Origin: Nocardioides sp.
Lineage (GTDB): Bacteria > Actinomycetota > Actinomycetes > Propionibacteriales > Nocardioidaceae
Length of the DNA: 64,000 bases
Reading direction: 5' to 3'
NCBI GenBank assembly: GCA_037045645.1
Contig: JBAOIH010000003.1
Coordinates: forward strand, 224,001 to 288,000
The stretch's first letter is position 1. Each line of letters starts with the position of its first letter. The translations under genes were made by a program, and so were the position numbers. Of this stretch, positions 9,311 through 16,100 are shown in pieces. The notes below the pieces were generated by a model that saw nothing but the letters and a program-made list of their open reading frames with translations, did no database searches and was not told the origin of the DNA.

Positions 9311-10294
9311 TCACCGTGGGCAGTGGGGACAGCGTACGAAATCGCCGGCCCAGCCGCCCTTGGCGAGCAACCCGGCCAGCAGCACGGCAGTCCGGCACGC
9401 GTCCTTGAACACCTGCCCCCACCCCACCCGCGCAGTCCGCTTGCTCTCGACGACCGCGGCAGCCAGGTCTCGCATGAGGTCGGCGTCTCGAGCCTGCGCG
9501 TTGTCGTGAAACAGCCGACCATCCAACTCGACCAGCAAGCCATATTCGTCGTAGTCCACATCGCGCACGACGACCTTTCCGGCTACCCGCCCGGAGACCT
9601 GTCGCTTGCCGACTGGCAGTCCGTGGGCCCGCTCGACCTTGGTGAGGTAGCCATGCTCAAGCACCGAATCCGCACCCAGCGCCAAGTCGGCCAGCACCCT
9701 GTGAAGCCAGCTCCCGCGCCTGGTGCGCCGACGCGACTTCAGGGCCGCAGTGAGGGCGGCGTACGTCGTCCTGCGCCGCTGCACCACCTCCGCGAGCACG
9801 GAGATGGCAGCGAAGTCGTCCGCTGCTGCTGCTGCGGCCACCAGCGCCGCATGCTCGACCTTCATCCGAGGCGGATTCTCCAGCCACCAGACCCGGTCGT
9901 CGAGGTCGGCAACGTGGTGGTGCACCACGCCTCTCACCGGGGCGACCGAGCGCCCGCGAGCCACCGCAACGTGGATCGGATCGGTCTGTCGCCACACCGA
10001 CTCGCCCCACAACGCGGCCGGCCAGGCGCTCAAGACGGCAGCCCAGGCGCGCTGCTCCCAGGTCAACCTGCCGGTGTGGTTCACATAGATGCCAGGCATC
10101 ACTCGCACCAGGTCTCGGCGCCGCAGCCGCCGCCTGATGCCGCCCGGGCTCTCGCCCAGTTCCAGCAATTGCGCCCGCATGATCAGCCCGCCTTGCTGCT
10201 TGACGAGCCGCTCGATCTCGCGGTGCAACGGCGGCCCGGTGCCATCGACGCGTACGCGGACCGAGGGGTGGCGGTGAGTTCGCGGTGTGCCCAT
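9311..10294 (-). CDS. AbiEi-type winged-helix plus DUF559 (Vsr-like nuclease fold) protein
   Basis: A two-part protein of 327 residues. The N-terminal part (GLIMRAQLLELGESPGGIRR to VRVMPGIYVNH) matches the AbiEi-type antitoxin helix-turn-helix found on many actinobacterial proteins. The C-terminal part (HGYLTKVERAHGLP, VVVRDVDYDEYGLLVELDGRLFHD, then RDADLMRDLAAA) is the DUF559 endonuclease-like fold; the D-x-D and E-x-D pair fits the PD-(D/E)xK pattern. Such proteins are common, often in defence or mobile settings, but most have no proven function. No AbiEii toxin is adjacent. ATG at 10294 precedes the first conserved residues; the longer upstream frame is repeat-derived. The flanking identical palindromes raise the possibility of a small mobile or self-regulated unit. 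Confidence 0.78.
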   Translation of the reverse strand: MGTPRTHRHPSVRVRVDGTGPPLHREIERLVKQQGGLIMRAQLLELGESPGGIRRRLRRRDLVRVMPGIYVNHTGRLTWEQRAWAAVLSAWPAALWGESVWRQTDPIHVAVARGRSVAPVRGVVHHHVADLDDRVWWLENPPRMKVEHAALVAAAAAADDFAAISVLAEVVQRRRTTYAALTAALKSRRRTRRGSWLHRVLADLALGADSVLEHGYLTKVERAHGLPVGKRQVSGRVAGKVVVRDVDYDEYGLLVELDGRLFHDNAQARDADLMRDLAAAVVESKRTARVGWGQVFKDACRTAVLLAGLLAKGGWAGDFVRCPHCPR

Positions 10295-10405
10295 CCCGCC
10301 AGATTGGGGACCGGTCGCGCGGGCCGCAATGCACGTTCGTGGATCCTGTGGAGGGAAGCGTGAAGTGAGTGCGGAGAGCGGCGCCTGTCGCGTGCGGTGC
10401 CTAGT

Positions 10406-10424
10406 GGTGTCACCTGGTGACACC
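10406..10424. repeat. Family C palindrome, copy 2
   Basis: Identical to 9269-9287 and in the same orientation judged by the flanking TGCA. It lies 112 bp upstream of the DUF559 start and 53 bp upstream of the DUF1295 gene, a position where it could also act as an operator between divergent genes. Confidence 0.9.
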
Positions 10425-10476
10425 TGCACGCACCACAAGCTCGGGGGCAGTCGTCCTCGGCTGTCAGACTCGACTC

Positions 10477-11268
10477 ATGTCACTGCCCTGGCTCTTCCTG
10501 ATCGCGCTCGTGGCCATCACGGCGGTGATCGGCCTGACTGCGACCTGGGCGCGCGCGGCCGGGCGGGTCTCGGTCATGGACGTGGCGTGGGGGTTGGGCT
10601 TCGTGGCGGTCGCCGTATCGACCGGACTGCTCGGGGACGGCGACCTCGTACGCCGCGGCGCGCTGGCGGCTCTCGTGCTGATCTGGGGCGCCCGCCTGGC
10701 GTGGCACATCTTCGCCCGCTCCGGTCGCGAGGGCCATGTCGAAGACCCGCGATACGCCAAGATCCTCGGCGACGGCGGCTTCCCGGCGATGGTGCGCAAG
10801 GTCTTCGTGCCGCAGGGACTCGCGATGCTGGTGGTGTCGCTGCCACTGGTCGTGGGTGCAGGACTGGACGTGGCGTGGTGGCCGGTTGTGTGGATCGGCA
10901 TCGCGGTCTGGGCGATCGGCTTCGTCTTCGAGACGGTCGGCGACGCGCAACTGGCGGCGTACAAGGCCAAGCCGCGCTCTGCTCGCCCACCCGTACTCGA
11001 CACCGGCCTCTGGGCCTGGACCCGCCATCCCAACTACTTCGGCGACGCGGCCGTCGCCTGGGGATTCTGGCTGATCGGCGGTCTCGGCTCGGGGTGGCTG
11101 CCGGGCCTGTTGACGGTGATCGCGCCGATCGCGATGACGCACTTCGTACGCAACGTCACCGGCGCCAAGTTGCTGGAACGCACGATGTCGCAGCGCCCGG
11201 GTTGGGATGCGTACGCCGCTCGCGTCCCGCTGTTCTTCCCGCGCCCACCCCGCCGCGCCGCTGGCTGA
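10477..11268 (+). CDS. DUF1295 multi-pass membrane protein (steroid 5-alpha-reductase/ICMT-like fold)
   Basis: A 263-residue integral membrane protein with about six hydrophobic helices, the first immediately after the start. The C-terminal conserved block GLWAWTRHPNYFGDAAVAWGFW is the DUF1295/5-alpha-reductase signature; related proteins are NADPH-dependent reductases or prenylcysteine-type methyltransferases. The substrate is unknown. ATG at 10477 follows CAGACT plus 6 nt and so could be leaderless; in-frame sequence upstream lacks family similarity. It is transcribed divergently from the DUF559 gene with a family C palindrome between them. The final residues (PRPPRRAAG) run up to a family B repeat array. 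Confidence 0.85.
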   Translation: MSLPWLFLIALVAITAVIGLTATWARAAGRVSVMDVAWGLGFVAVAVSTGLLGDGDLVRRGALAALVLIWGARLAWHIFARSGREGHVEDPRYAKILGDGGFPAMVRKVFVPQGLAMLVVSLPLVVGAGLDVAWWPVVWIGIAVWAIGFVFETVGDAQLAAYKAKPRSARPPVLDTGLWAWTRHPNYFGDAAVAWGFWLIGGLGSGWLPGLLTVIAPIAMTHFVRNVTGAKLLERTMSQRPGWDAYAARVPLFFPRPPRRAAG

Positions 11269-11275
11269 CGCCCAT

Positions 11276-11407
11276 CGCTGGTTGAGGAGGCCGTCTCGAA
11301 ACCCGCCCCACCGCTGGTTGACGCCCACCGCTGGTTGAGAAGGCCGTCTCGAAACCCGCCCCACCGCTGGTTGAGGAGGCCGCGAAGCGGCCGTCTCGAA
11401 ACCCGCC
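11276..11407. repeat. Family B repeat array, left part (TGGTTGAGGAG...CGTCTCGAAACC)
   Basis: Three partial or complete units of TGGTTGAGGAG, variable middle, CGTCTCGAAACC. In the last one the middle is the hairpin GGCCGC-gaa-GCGGCC. Bases 11304-11407 are identical to 12761-12864 on the other side of the IS element. Confidence 0.9.
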
Positions 11408-11438
11408 TGAACCGCACTGGGTCTGATGGAGGCTCGGG

Positions 11439-12332
11439 CTATTGGATTCCGACCAGGGGCTGGTCGGTCCGTTCCGTAGCGTAGAACGTCTCCTCGAACT
11501 CTGCTGGTGGGATGTCGTTGAGGTAGCCGTGCAGGCGGTCGTGGTTGTGCCAGTGGACCCAGCTCAGCGTGGCGAGCTCGAGGTCCTCGACCGTCTTCCA
11601 CGGGCGGCCCTCGCGCGCGGGGCCACGGACCAGTTCGGCCTTGTAATAGCCGTTCACGGTCTCGGCCAGCGCGTTATCGTACGAATCGCCGACAGTGCCG
11701 ATCGAGGGCATCGCGCCGATCTCAGCCAGACGCTCGCCGTAGCGAATCGAGGTGAATTGACTGCCGGCATCCGAGTGACACCGCAGGCCAGGGAGCTGGG
11801 TCCCGCGTGACCACCGGGCCATCTCGATGGCATCGAGGACCATAGTGGTCCGCATGTGCGAGGCGACCCGCCACCCCACGATCGTGCGGGAGTAGGCGTC
11901 GATGATGAAGCAGACGTAGGCCACCGCGGCCCAAGTCGGCACGAATGTCAGATCGGTGACCCACAGTTGGTTCGGGGCCGTGGCGGTGAAGTCGCGGCCG
12001 ACCAGGTCCGGGTGGCGCGGCATGCCCGGATCGGGCTTGGTGGTACGGACCCGCTTGGTGCGCCGGACCCCCTCGATGCCGGCGGTGCGCATCAGGCGGG
12101 CGACCTGGTCACGGCCGATGTCATGTCCAGCACGTCGTGCGGCCTTCCAGATCTTCCGGGCGCCGTAGACCCGGAAGTTGTCCTCCCACAGCTGCCGCAC
12201 TACCGGTCCCATCACCTCGTCGCGCTGCGTGCGAGCCGAGGGTTGGCGGTTCTTGAACTCGTAGTAGCTGCTCGGGGCCACCTGCAGCACGTGGCAGATG
12301 AGCTCGACCCCCAGACGCCGGCCCGCGACCAC
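11439..12332 (-). CDS. IS3-family transposase OrfB (DDE integrase core)
   Basis: Catalytic half of the IS3-type transposase. It has the HTH_21 region (ELICHVLQVAPSSYYEFKNR) and an rve integrase core with the DDE triad: Asp in LWVTDLTFVPT, Asp in CHSDAGSQFTS and Glu in NALAETVNGYYKAEL, followed by HNHDRLHGYLNDIPP. The independent start is a GTG at 12332, but in this family the working enzyme is normally an OrfAB fusion made by -1 ribosomal frameshifting out of orfA. The frame is open upstream into the orfA 3' end, as that mechanism requires. All catalytic residues are present. Confidence 0.93.
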   Translation of the reverse strand: MVAGRRLGVELICHVLQVAPSSYYEFKNRQPSARTQRDEVMGPVVRQLWEDNFRVYGARKIWKAARRAGHDIGRDQVARLMRTAGIEGVRRTKRVRTTKPDPGMPRHPDLVGRDFTATAPNQLWVTDLTFVPTWAAVAYVCFIIDAYSRTIVGWRVASHMRTTMVLDAIEMARWSRGTQLPGLRCHSDAGSQFTSIRYGERLAEIGAMPSIGTVGDSYDNALAETVNGYYKAELVRGPAREGRPWKTVEDLELATLSWVHWHNHDRLHGYLNDIPPAEFEETFYATERTDQPLVGIQ

Positions 12333-12361
12333 GTCGTCACGGTTGGCGTCGATGAACGCGG

Positions 12362-12706
12362 CTACTTCTTGTACTGGCGGTCGAGCTCCGCCCCGAAGAA
12401 ACTGGCGGCCCTCTTCAAGATCTCGTTGGCTCTCTTGAGCTCCCGGTTCTCCTGCTCCAGCGCCTTCAGCCTGGCCGCGTCGCTCGTGCTCAGACCCGGC
12501 ACGTGGCCCTCGTCGATGTCGGCCTGCTTCACCCAGGACCGAACTGACTCGGTGCCGTACCCGAGCTGGGCTGCGACCCGCTGCACTGTGCCGTGCTCAG
12601 TTCCCAGCTCGGCACGCAGCGTCCTGACCATCCGCACCGCAGCGGCCTTTTCCTCAGGGCTGTAGCGACGTGTGGTCGGCTTCCCCGGGGTGGTGTCCTT
12701 CGGCAT
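12362..12706 (-). CDS. IS3-family transposase OrfA (helix-turn-helix, leucine zipper)
   Basis: DNA-binding half of the transposase, 114 residues from ATG 12706, which is preceded by GAGGA at 8-10 nt. The HTH lies in RRYSPEEKAAAVRMVRTL and VQRVAAQLGYGTESVRSWV; a heptad stretch (LKALEQENRELKRANEILKR) forms the leucine zipper typical of IS3 OrfA. It ends in QYKK-stop, overlapping the orfB frame. In copy 2 one extra G after GAGCTC (in GAGCTCGAAG) changes the reading frame at this zipper. Confidence 0.92.
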   Translation of the reverse strand: MPKDTTPGKPTTRRYSPEEKAAAVRMVRTLRAELGTEHGTVQRVAAQLGYGTESVRSWVKQADIDEGHVPGLSTSDAARLKALEQENRELKRANEILKRAASFFGAELDRQYKK

Positions 12707-12760
12707 GAGTCCATCCTCGTTTCCAAACGATGGAGACTCCAACCAACCCAGTGCAGTTCA

Positions 12761-12908
12761 CGCCCCACCGCTGGTTGACGCCCACCGCTGGTTGAGAAGG
12801 CCGTCTCGAAACCCGCCCCACCGCTGGTTGAGGAGGCCGCGAAGCGGCCGTCTCGAAACCCGCCCCACCGCTGGTTGAGGAGGCCGCGAAGCGGCCGTCT
12901 CGAAACCA
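12761..12908. repeat. Family B repeat array, right part
   Basis: Continuation of the array split by the IS: units ending in CGTCTCGAAACC with the inner hairpin GGCCGC-gaa-GCGGCC twice. The first 104 bp duplicate 11304-11407 exactly, consistent with a tandem higher-order unit of about 100 bp. About 70 bp of plain sequence with a GAGG Shine-Dalgarno follow before the next gene. Confidence 0.9.
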
Positions 12909-12978
12909 CGCCCTTACGGGCGATGCGCGCCACCACACCGGCGGTTACGGTCGAATTTCGCGACCCGAGGAGGCAGAC

Positions 12979-13248
12979 ATGAGTTCTGACGAGGTCAAGG
13001 AGTTCGTCGAGGAGACGCTGCGCGCGTCCAACCCCAACGCCACTTCTGAGCAGGGGGCGGCAGGCAGCATGGGTGTCAGTTCCGAACGAGTCGGAACTGA
13101 CGGTCGTACCGACGGCTTCAAGGACACCCGCGAGACCGAAGTCGACTCGGGCCTACCCGAGCAGGCACCGGGCAACGCCGAGGAGAACCCGGTCGGCATC
13201 CCGCCCAAGGCGGCGACCACCGAGCGAGAGCCACGCCCCGGCGGGTGA
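12979..13248 (+). CDS. Small acidic hypothetical protein
   Basis: An 89-residue, very hydrophilic, probably disordered protein rich in Glu, Gly, Pro and Thr (SSDEVKEFVEETLRAS at the start, EREPRPGG at the end). CGAGGAGG sits 8 bp before ATG, a strong ribosome site, which argues it is translated. It has no cysteines, membrane segments or recognised motif. It ends one base before the stop of the convergent UspA gene. I do not recognise a family; proteins of this look are often stress-associated, but that is only suggested by the neighbour. Confidence 0.6.
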   Translation: MSSDEVKEFVEETLRASNPNATSEQGAAGSMGVSSERVGTDGRTDGFKDTRETEVDSGLPEQAPGNAEENPVGIPPKAATTEREPRPGG

Positions 13249-14133
13249 TCAGCCCCGCGGTGCGTGCACCACCATCACCGGGCACGACGACCGCTTGAGC
13301 AGATCGCGAGTCACCGACCCGAGCGCCTTGCTCTTGAACCCGCCGCGCCCGCGATTGCCCACGACCAGCATGGCGGTGTCGTCCGAAAGCGTCGACAAGG
13401 TCGTACGAATCCCGCCCTTGACGCTGCGCAACTCGACCTCGACGCCGCTGGTATCGATCCCGCTGAGTACGCGTTCCTGCATGGCCGTGATGCGCTCCTC
13501 GACGGCGCGCCATTCGGGACTGTCCGGTTCGGTGACGACATAGCCGTCGATGAGTTCGTGGTTCCAGGTCGACACGACAACCAACTTCGCGGCGCGCGCC
13601 CGAGCCACGCGTACGGCCTCCTCGACCGCGGCTCGGCTGTGGTCGCTGCCGTCGACACCCACGGCGATGTCGCCCTTCGCGTCGGCATCGCTGCCGGGGG
13701 GAACGACCAACACCGGGCATGTCGCGTGGGCTGCCACGTTGAGCGCGACCGTACCGAGCAACAACTCCTCCAGCCGCGACTTGCGACCAGTGCCGACCAC
13801 GACGAGCGCGGCGGTCTCGGACGCATCCACCAGCAGGTTCTCCGGACGACCGGCAGGAGAGTCGTAGGTCGCGTCCAACTCGGGCGCCAGCGTCGCCACG
13901 GTCTGCCGTGCGGCTTCGAGTACGCCGCCGTCCGAGTCCTCCACCGTCACCGGCCAGCCACCCGCCGACACGATCGCGAGGTTGGGATCCAGCAGTTCGC
14001 GACAGTGGCGTACGTGTAGCGGCGCCTTGCGGGTCAGGGACTCGGCAACGGCAGCGGTGAGGATCAAGAGGTCGAGTTCGGTGCCGTCGATCCCCGCGAC
14101 AACAGCTCCGGTCGGCTTCGTGTCGGTATCCAT
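13249..14133 (-). CDS. Universal stress protein with two UspA domains
   Basis: A tandem UspA protein of 294 residues. Domain 1 (about 9-145) ends in VVGTGRKSRLEELLLGTVALNVAAHATCPVLVV, and domain 2 (about 152-292) in VVGNRGRGGFKSKALGSVTRDLLKRSSCPVMVV. Both keep the ATP-binding G-x2-G-x9-G-S/T pattern, which domain 2 matches best (GNRGRGG). Double-domain, ATP-binding Usps of this length are typical of Actinobacteria, where they are often induced by hypoxia or stationary phase; regulation here is unknown. A GACAAT -10-like box lies 5 nt before the ATG, suggesting a short or absent leader. Confidence 0.92.
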   Translation of the reverse strand: MDTDTKPTGAVVAGIDGTELDLLILTAAVAESLTRKAPLHVRHCRELLDPNLAIVSAGGWPVTVEDSDGGVLEAARQTVATLAPELDATYDSPAGRPENLLVDASETAALVVVGTGRKSRLEELLLGTVALNVAAHATCPVLVVPPGSDADAKGDIAVGVDGSDHSRAAVEEAVRVARARAAKLVVVSTWNHELIDGYVVTEPDSPEWRAVEERITAMQERVLSGIDTSGVEVELRSVKGGIRTTLSTLSDDTAMLVVGNRGRGGFKSKALGSVTRDLLKRSSCPVMVVHAPRG

Positions 14134-14149
14134 ACCCCATTGTCTCCCA

Positions 14150-14551
14150 TCACTGGTTGCCCGGAACGGTGGGTGAACCGGGCGGTCGGCTGACTTTGCG
14201 GACCATCGACTCTGGCGCCTGCAGGCAGTAGGAATCCGTCACCAACTCCGCCACCTCGGCCCAGTCCGTGGCGTCATCGACGATCAGTCCGATCACGTTG
14301 CCACCCCATTCGGCCTTGAAGTACGGCTCACCCAGGTGACGGAAAGCGTGCACCTCGTCGAGTTCGCCTCGGAACGTGAGACGTACGCGCTGATCCTCGC
14401 CGCCGAAGATGTGCGCCACGGTCGCGCTGCCCACGCGCCACCGCGTGCCGACCCAGGCGTCCTCGGGTCGGCACGATGGCAGTCGTTCGAGGATCGCGCG
14501 GAGCCGGGAGACGTAGGCCTCCGGCACCTCGCAGCGATCCTTCTTGGCCAT
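14150..14551 (-). CDS. MmcQ/YjbR-type protein
   Basis: A 133-residue protein with the YjbR/MmcQ-like fold, once called DNA-binding because of its cyanobacterial operon but of unproven function. Matching features are the N-terminal helix (YVSRLRAILERLPSC), WVGTRWRVGSATVAHIF, and the closing WAEVAELVTDSYCLQAPESMVRKV, in which the conserved W-x-E-x-x-x-x-V-x-x-S-Y is clear. ATG 14551 is chosen because the frame upstream runs into family B repeats that encode nonsense. It is close to, and in the same direction as, the UspA gene. Confidence 0.72.
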   Translation of the reverse strand: MAKKDRCEVPEAYVSRLRAILERLPSCRPEDAWVGTRWRVGSATVAHIFGGEDQRVRLTFRGELDEVHAFRHLGEPYFKAEWGGNVIGLIVDDATDWAEVAELVTDSYCLQAPESMVRKVSRPPGSPTVPGNQ

Positions 14552-14579
14552 GAGCTCAGCGTGCCATGACGCGGGGACA

Positions 14580-14816
14580 TGGTTTCGAGACGGCCGCTCC
14601 GCGGCCTCCTCAACCAGCGGACTCCCGGTGGTTGAGGAGCGCCACAGGCGCGTCTCGAAACCAACGGACTCCCGGTGGTTGAGGAGCGCCACAGGCGCGC
14701 CTCGAAACCAGCGGACTCCCACCGGTGGTTGAGGAGCGCCACAGGCGCGTCTCGAAACCAGCGGACTCCCACCGGTGGTTGAGGAGCGCCACAGGCGCGT
14801 CTCGAAACCAGCGGAC
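14580..14816. repeat. Family B repeat array, GCGCC-aca-GGCGC subtype
   Basis: Five units between the YjbR-type gene and the acyl-CoA dehydrogenase. Most read GGTTGAGGAGCGCCACAGGCG then CGTCTCGAAACC and are separated by AGCGGACTCCC; the first (14580) has GGCCGCTCCGCGGCC instead. The inner stem differs from the 11.3-kb array while the outer half-sites are unchanged. Confidence 0.9.
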
Positions 14817-14825
14817 AGCGAGACC

Positions 14826-15986
14826 TCAGTACGACTTGGGCAGTCCCAGCGAGTGCATCGAGACGAAGTTGAGGATCATCTCGCGGCTCACCGGCGCGAT
14901 CCGTCCGGCGCGGGTGGCGACCAGGAGACCGGCCACGCCGTACTCGCTGGTGATCCCGTTCCCGCCATGGGTCTGCACGGCCCGGTCGGCCGCGTGACAC
15001 GCCGCCTCGGCGGCGGCGAACTTCGCCATGTTGGCGGCCTCGCCGGCTCCCATGTCGTCACCGGCGTCGTAGAGCGCGGCGGCCTTCTGGGTCATCAACC
15101 GAGCCATCTCGATCTCGATGTGCGACTCCGCGAGCGGGTGCGCGATTGCCTGGTGGCCACCGATCGGACCCTTGAAGACCTCGCGCTCGTTCGCGTACGC
15201 CACCGCGCGGTCCAGCGCGTGTCGGGCCAACCCCGTCGAGAAGCTCGCGGCCATGATCCGCTCGGGGTTGAGACCGGCGAAGAGCTGCACCAGGCCGCCG
15301 TTCTCGTCGCCGACGACCGCGTCGGCGGGCAGGCGTACGTCGTCAAGGAACACGGTGAACTGCCACTCGGGCGAGACGATCTCCATCGGGATCGGCGTCG
15401 CTTCGAAGCCCTCGACATCAGTGGGTACGACGAAGAGCACCGGCTTGACCTTGCCGGTCTTGGCGTCCTCGGCACGTGCGACGACGAGCACGTTGTCGGC
15501 CTCGTCTACGCCGGAGATGAAGACCTTGCGACCGTTGAGGACCCACTGATCGCCGTCCTTGCGGGCGGTCGTGGAGATGTTGTGGGTGTTGGTGCCCGCG
15601 TCGGGCTCGGTGATCGCGAAGGCCATCGTGGACGTGCCGTCACAGATGCCGGGCAGCCAACGCTGCTTCTGCTCGTCGGTGCCGTAACGGCTGATGATCG
15701 TGCCGCAGATGGCCGGGCTGACGACCATCAACAGCAGCGGACAACCGGCCGCCGACAACTCCTCGCAGACGGCCGCGATGTCGCCGATGCCGCCGCCGCC
15801 CCCGCCGTACTCCTCGGGGATGTTGATGCCCAGATAGCCGTGCTTGCCGATCTCCAGCCACAGGTCGGTGGTCTTGCCGCCGCTGCGGGCCTTCTCGACG
15901 AAGTAGTCGCGGCCGTACTTGCTCGCGAGCTTGGCGACCTGCTTGCGCAGTTCCTGCCGCTCCTCGGACTCGGTGAAGTTGCTCAT
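14826..15986 (-). CDS. Acyl-CoA dehydrogenase (FadE12-like)
   Basis: FAD-dependent alpha,beta-dehydrogenation of an acyl-CoA thioester. The 386-residue product has the usual three regions: helical N-domain (EERQELRKQVAKLASKYG), the FAD/substrate beta-domain (FAITEPDAGTNTHNIS) and the C-terminal helical domain ending in THGGNGITSEYGVAGLLVATR. ATG 15986 has an AAAGGAG site 6 nt upstream. Last gene of a minus-strand operon running down from the TetR gene at 23982. The order acyl-CoA dehydrogenase, carboxylase alpha, carboxylase beta, acyl-CoA dehydrogenase, DUF1446 matches M. tuberculosis fadE12-accA2-accD2-fadE13-Rv0976c from memory. A two-unit family B repeat separates it from the carboxylase gene. 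Confidence 0.9.
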   Translation of the reverse strand: MSNFTESEERQELRKQVAKLASKYGRDYFVEKARSGGKTTDLWLEIGKHGYLGINIPEEYGGGGGGIGDIAAVCEELSAAGCPLLLMVVSPAICGTIISRYGTDEQKQRWLPGICDGTSTMAFAITEPDAGTNTHNISTTARKDGDQWVLNGRKVFISGVDEADNVLVVARAEDAKTGKVKPVLFVVPTDVEGFEATPIPMEIVSPEWQFTVFLDDVRLPADAVVGDENGGLVQLFAGLNPERIMAASFSTGLARHALDRAVAYANEREVFKGPIGGHQAIAHPLAESHIEIEMARLMTQKAAALYDAGDDMGAGEAANMAKFAAAEAACHAADRAVQTHGGNGITSEYGVAGLLVATRAGRIAPVSREMILNFVSMHSLGLPKSY

Positions 15987-16005
15987 GATGTCTCCTTTAG
16001 TTTCC

Positions 16006-16098
16006 GGTGGTTGAGGAGCGCCAGCGGCGCGTCTCGAAACCACCCATTGCGGACTTGTCGGTGGTTGAGGAGCGCCAACGGCGCGTCTGGAAACCACC
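16006..16098. repeat. Family B repeat, 2 units inside the carboxylase operon
   Basis: Two units with inner stems GCGCC-agc-GGCGC and GCGCC-aac-GGCGC between the acyl-CoA dehydrogenase and carboxylase genes. The second ends CGTCTGGAAACC, one base off consensus. As RNA hairpins they could change the relative level of the last cistron. Confidence 0.88.
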
Positions 16099-16100
16099 AC

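Larger units (their letters stand above)
11408..12760 (-). mobile_element. IS3-family insertion sequence, copy 1 (intact, 1353 bp)
   Basis: Ends are inverted repeats TGAACYGCACTGGGT followed by further matches (TGGAG at positions 20-24). The element is bounded by a CGCC 4-bp direct repeat (11404-11407 and 12761-12764), and excising it with one CGCC restores a normal family B repeat junction. It carries orfA and orfB in overlapping frames. Copy 2 at 46848-48201 is nearly identical but inverted and one base longer. Confidence 0.95.

Noticed and set aside
9311..10294. A complete AbiE toxin-antitoxin system
   Set aside because: There is no nucleotidyltransferase toxin gene next to it; only the HTH resembles AbiEi.
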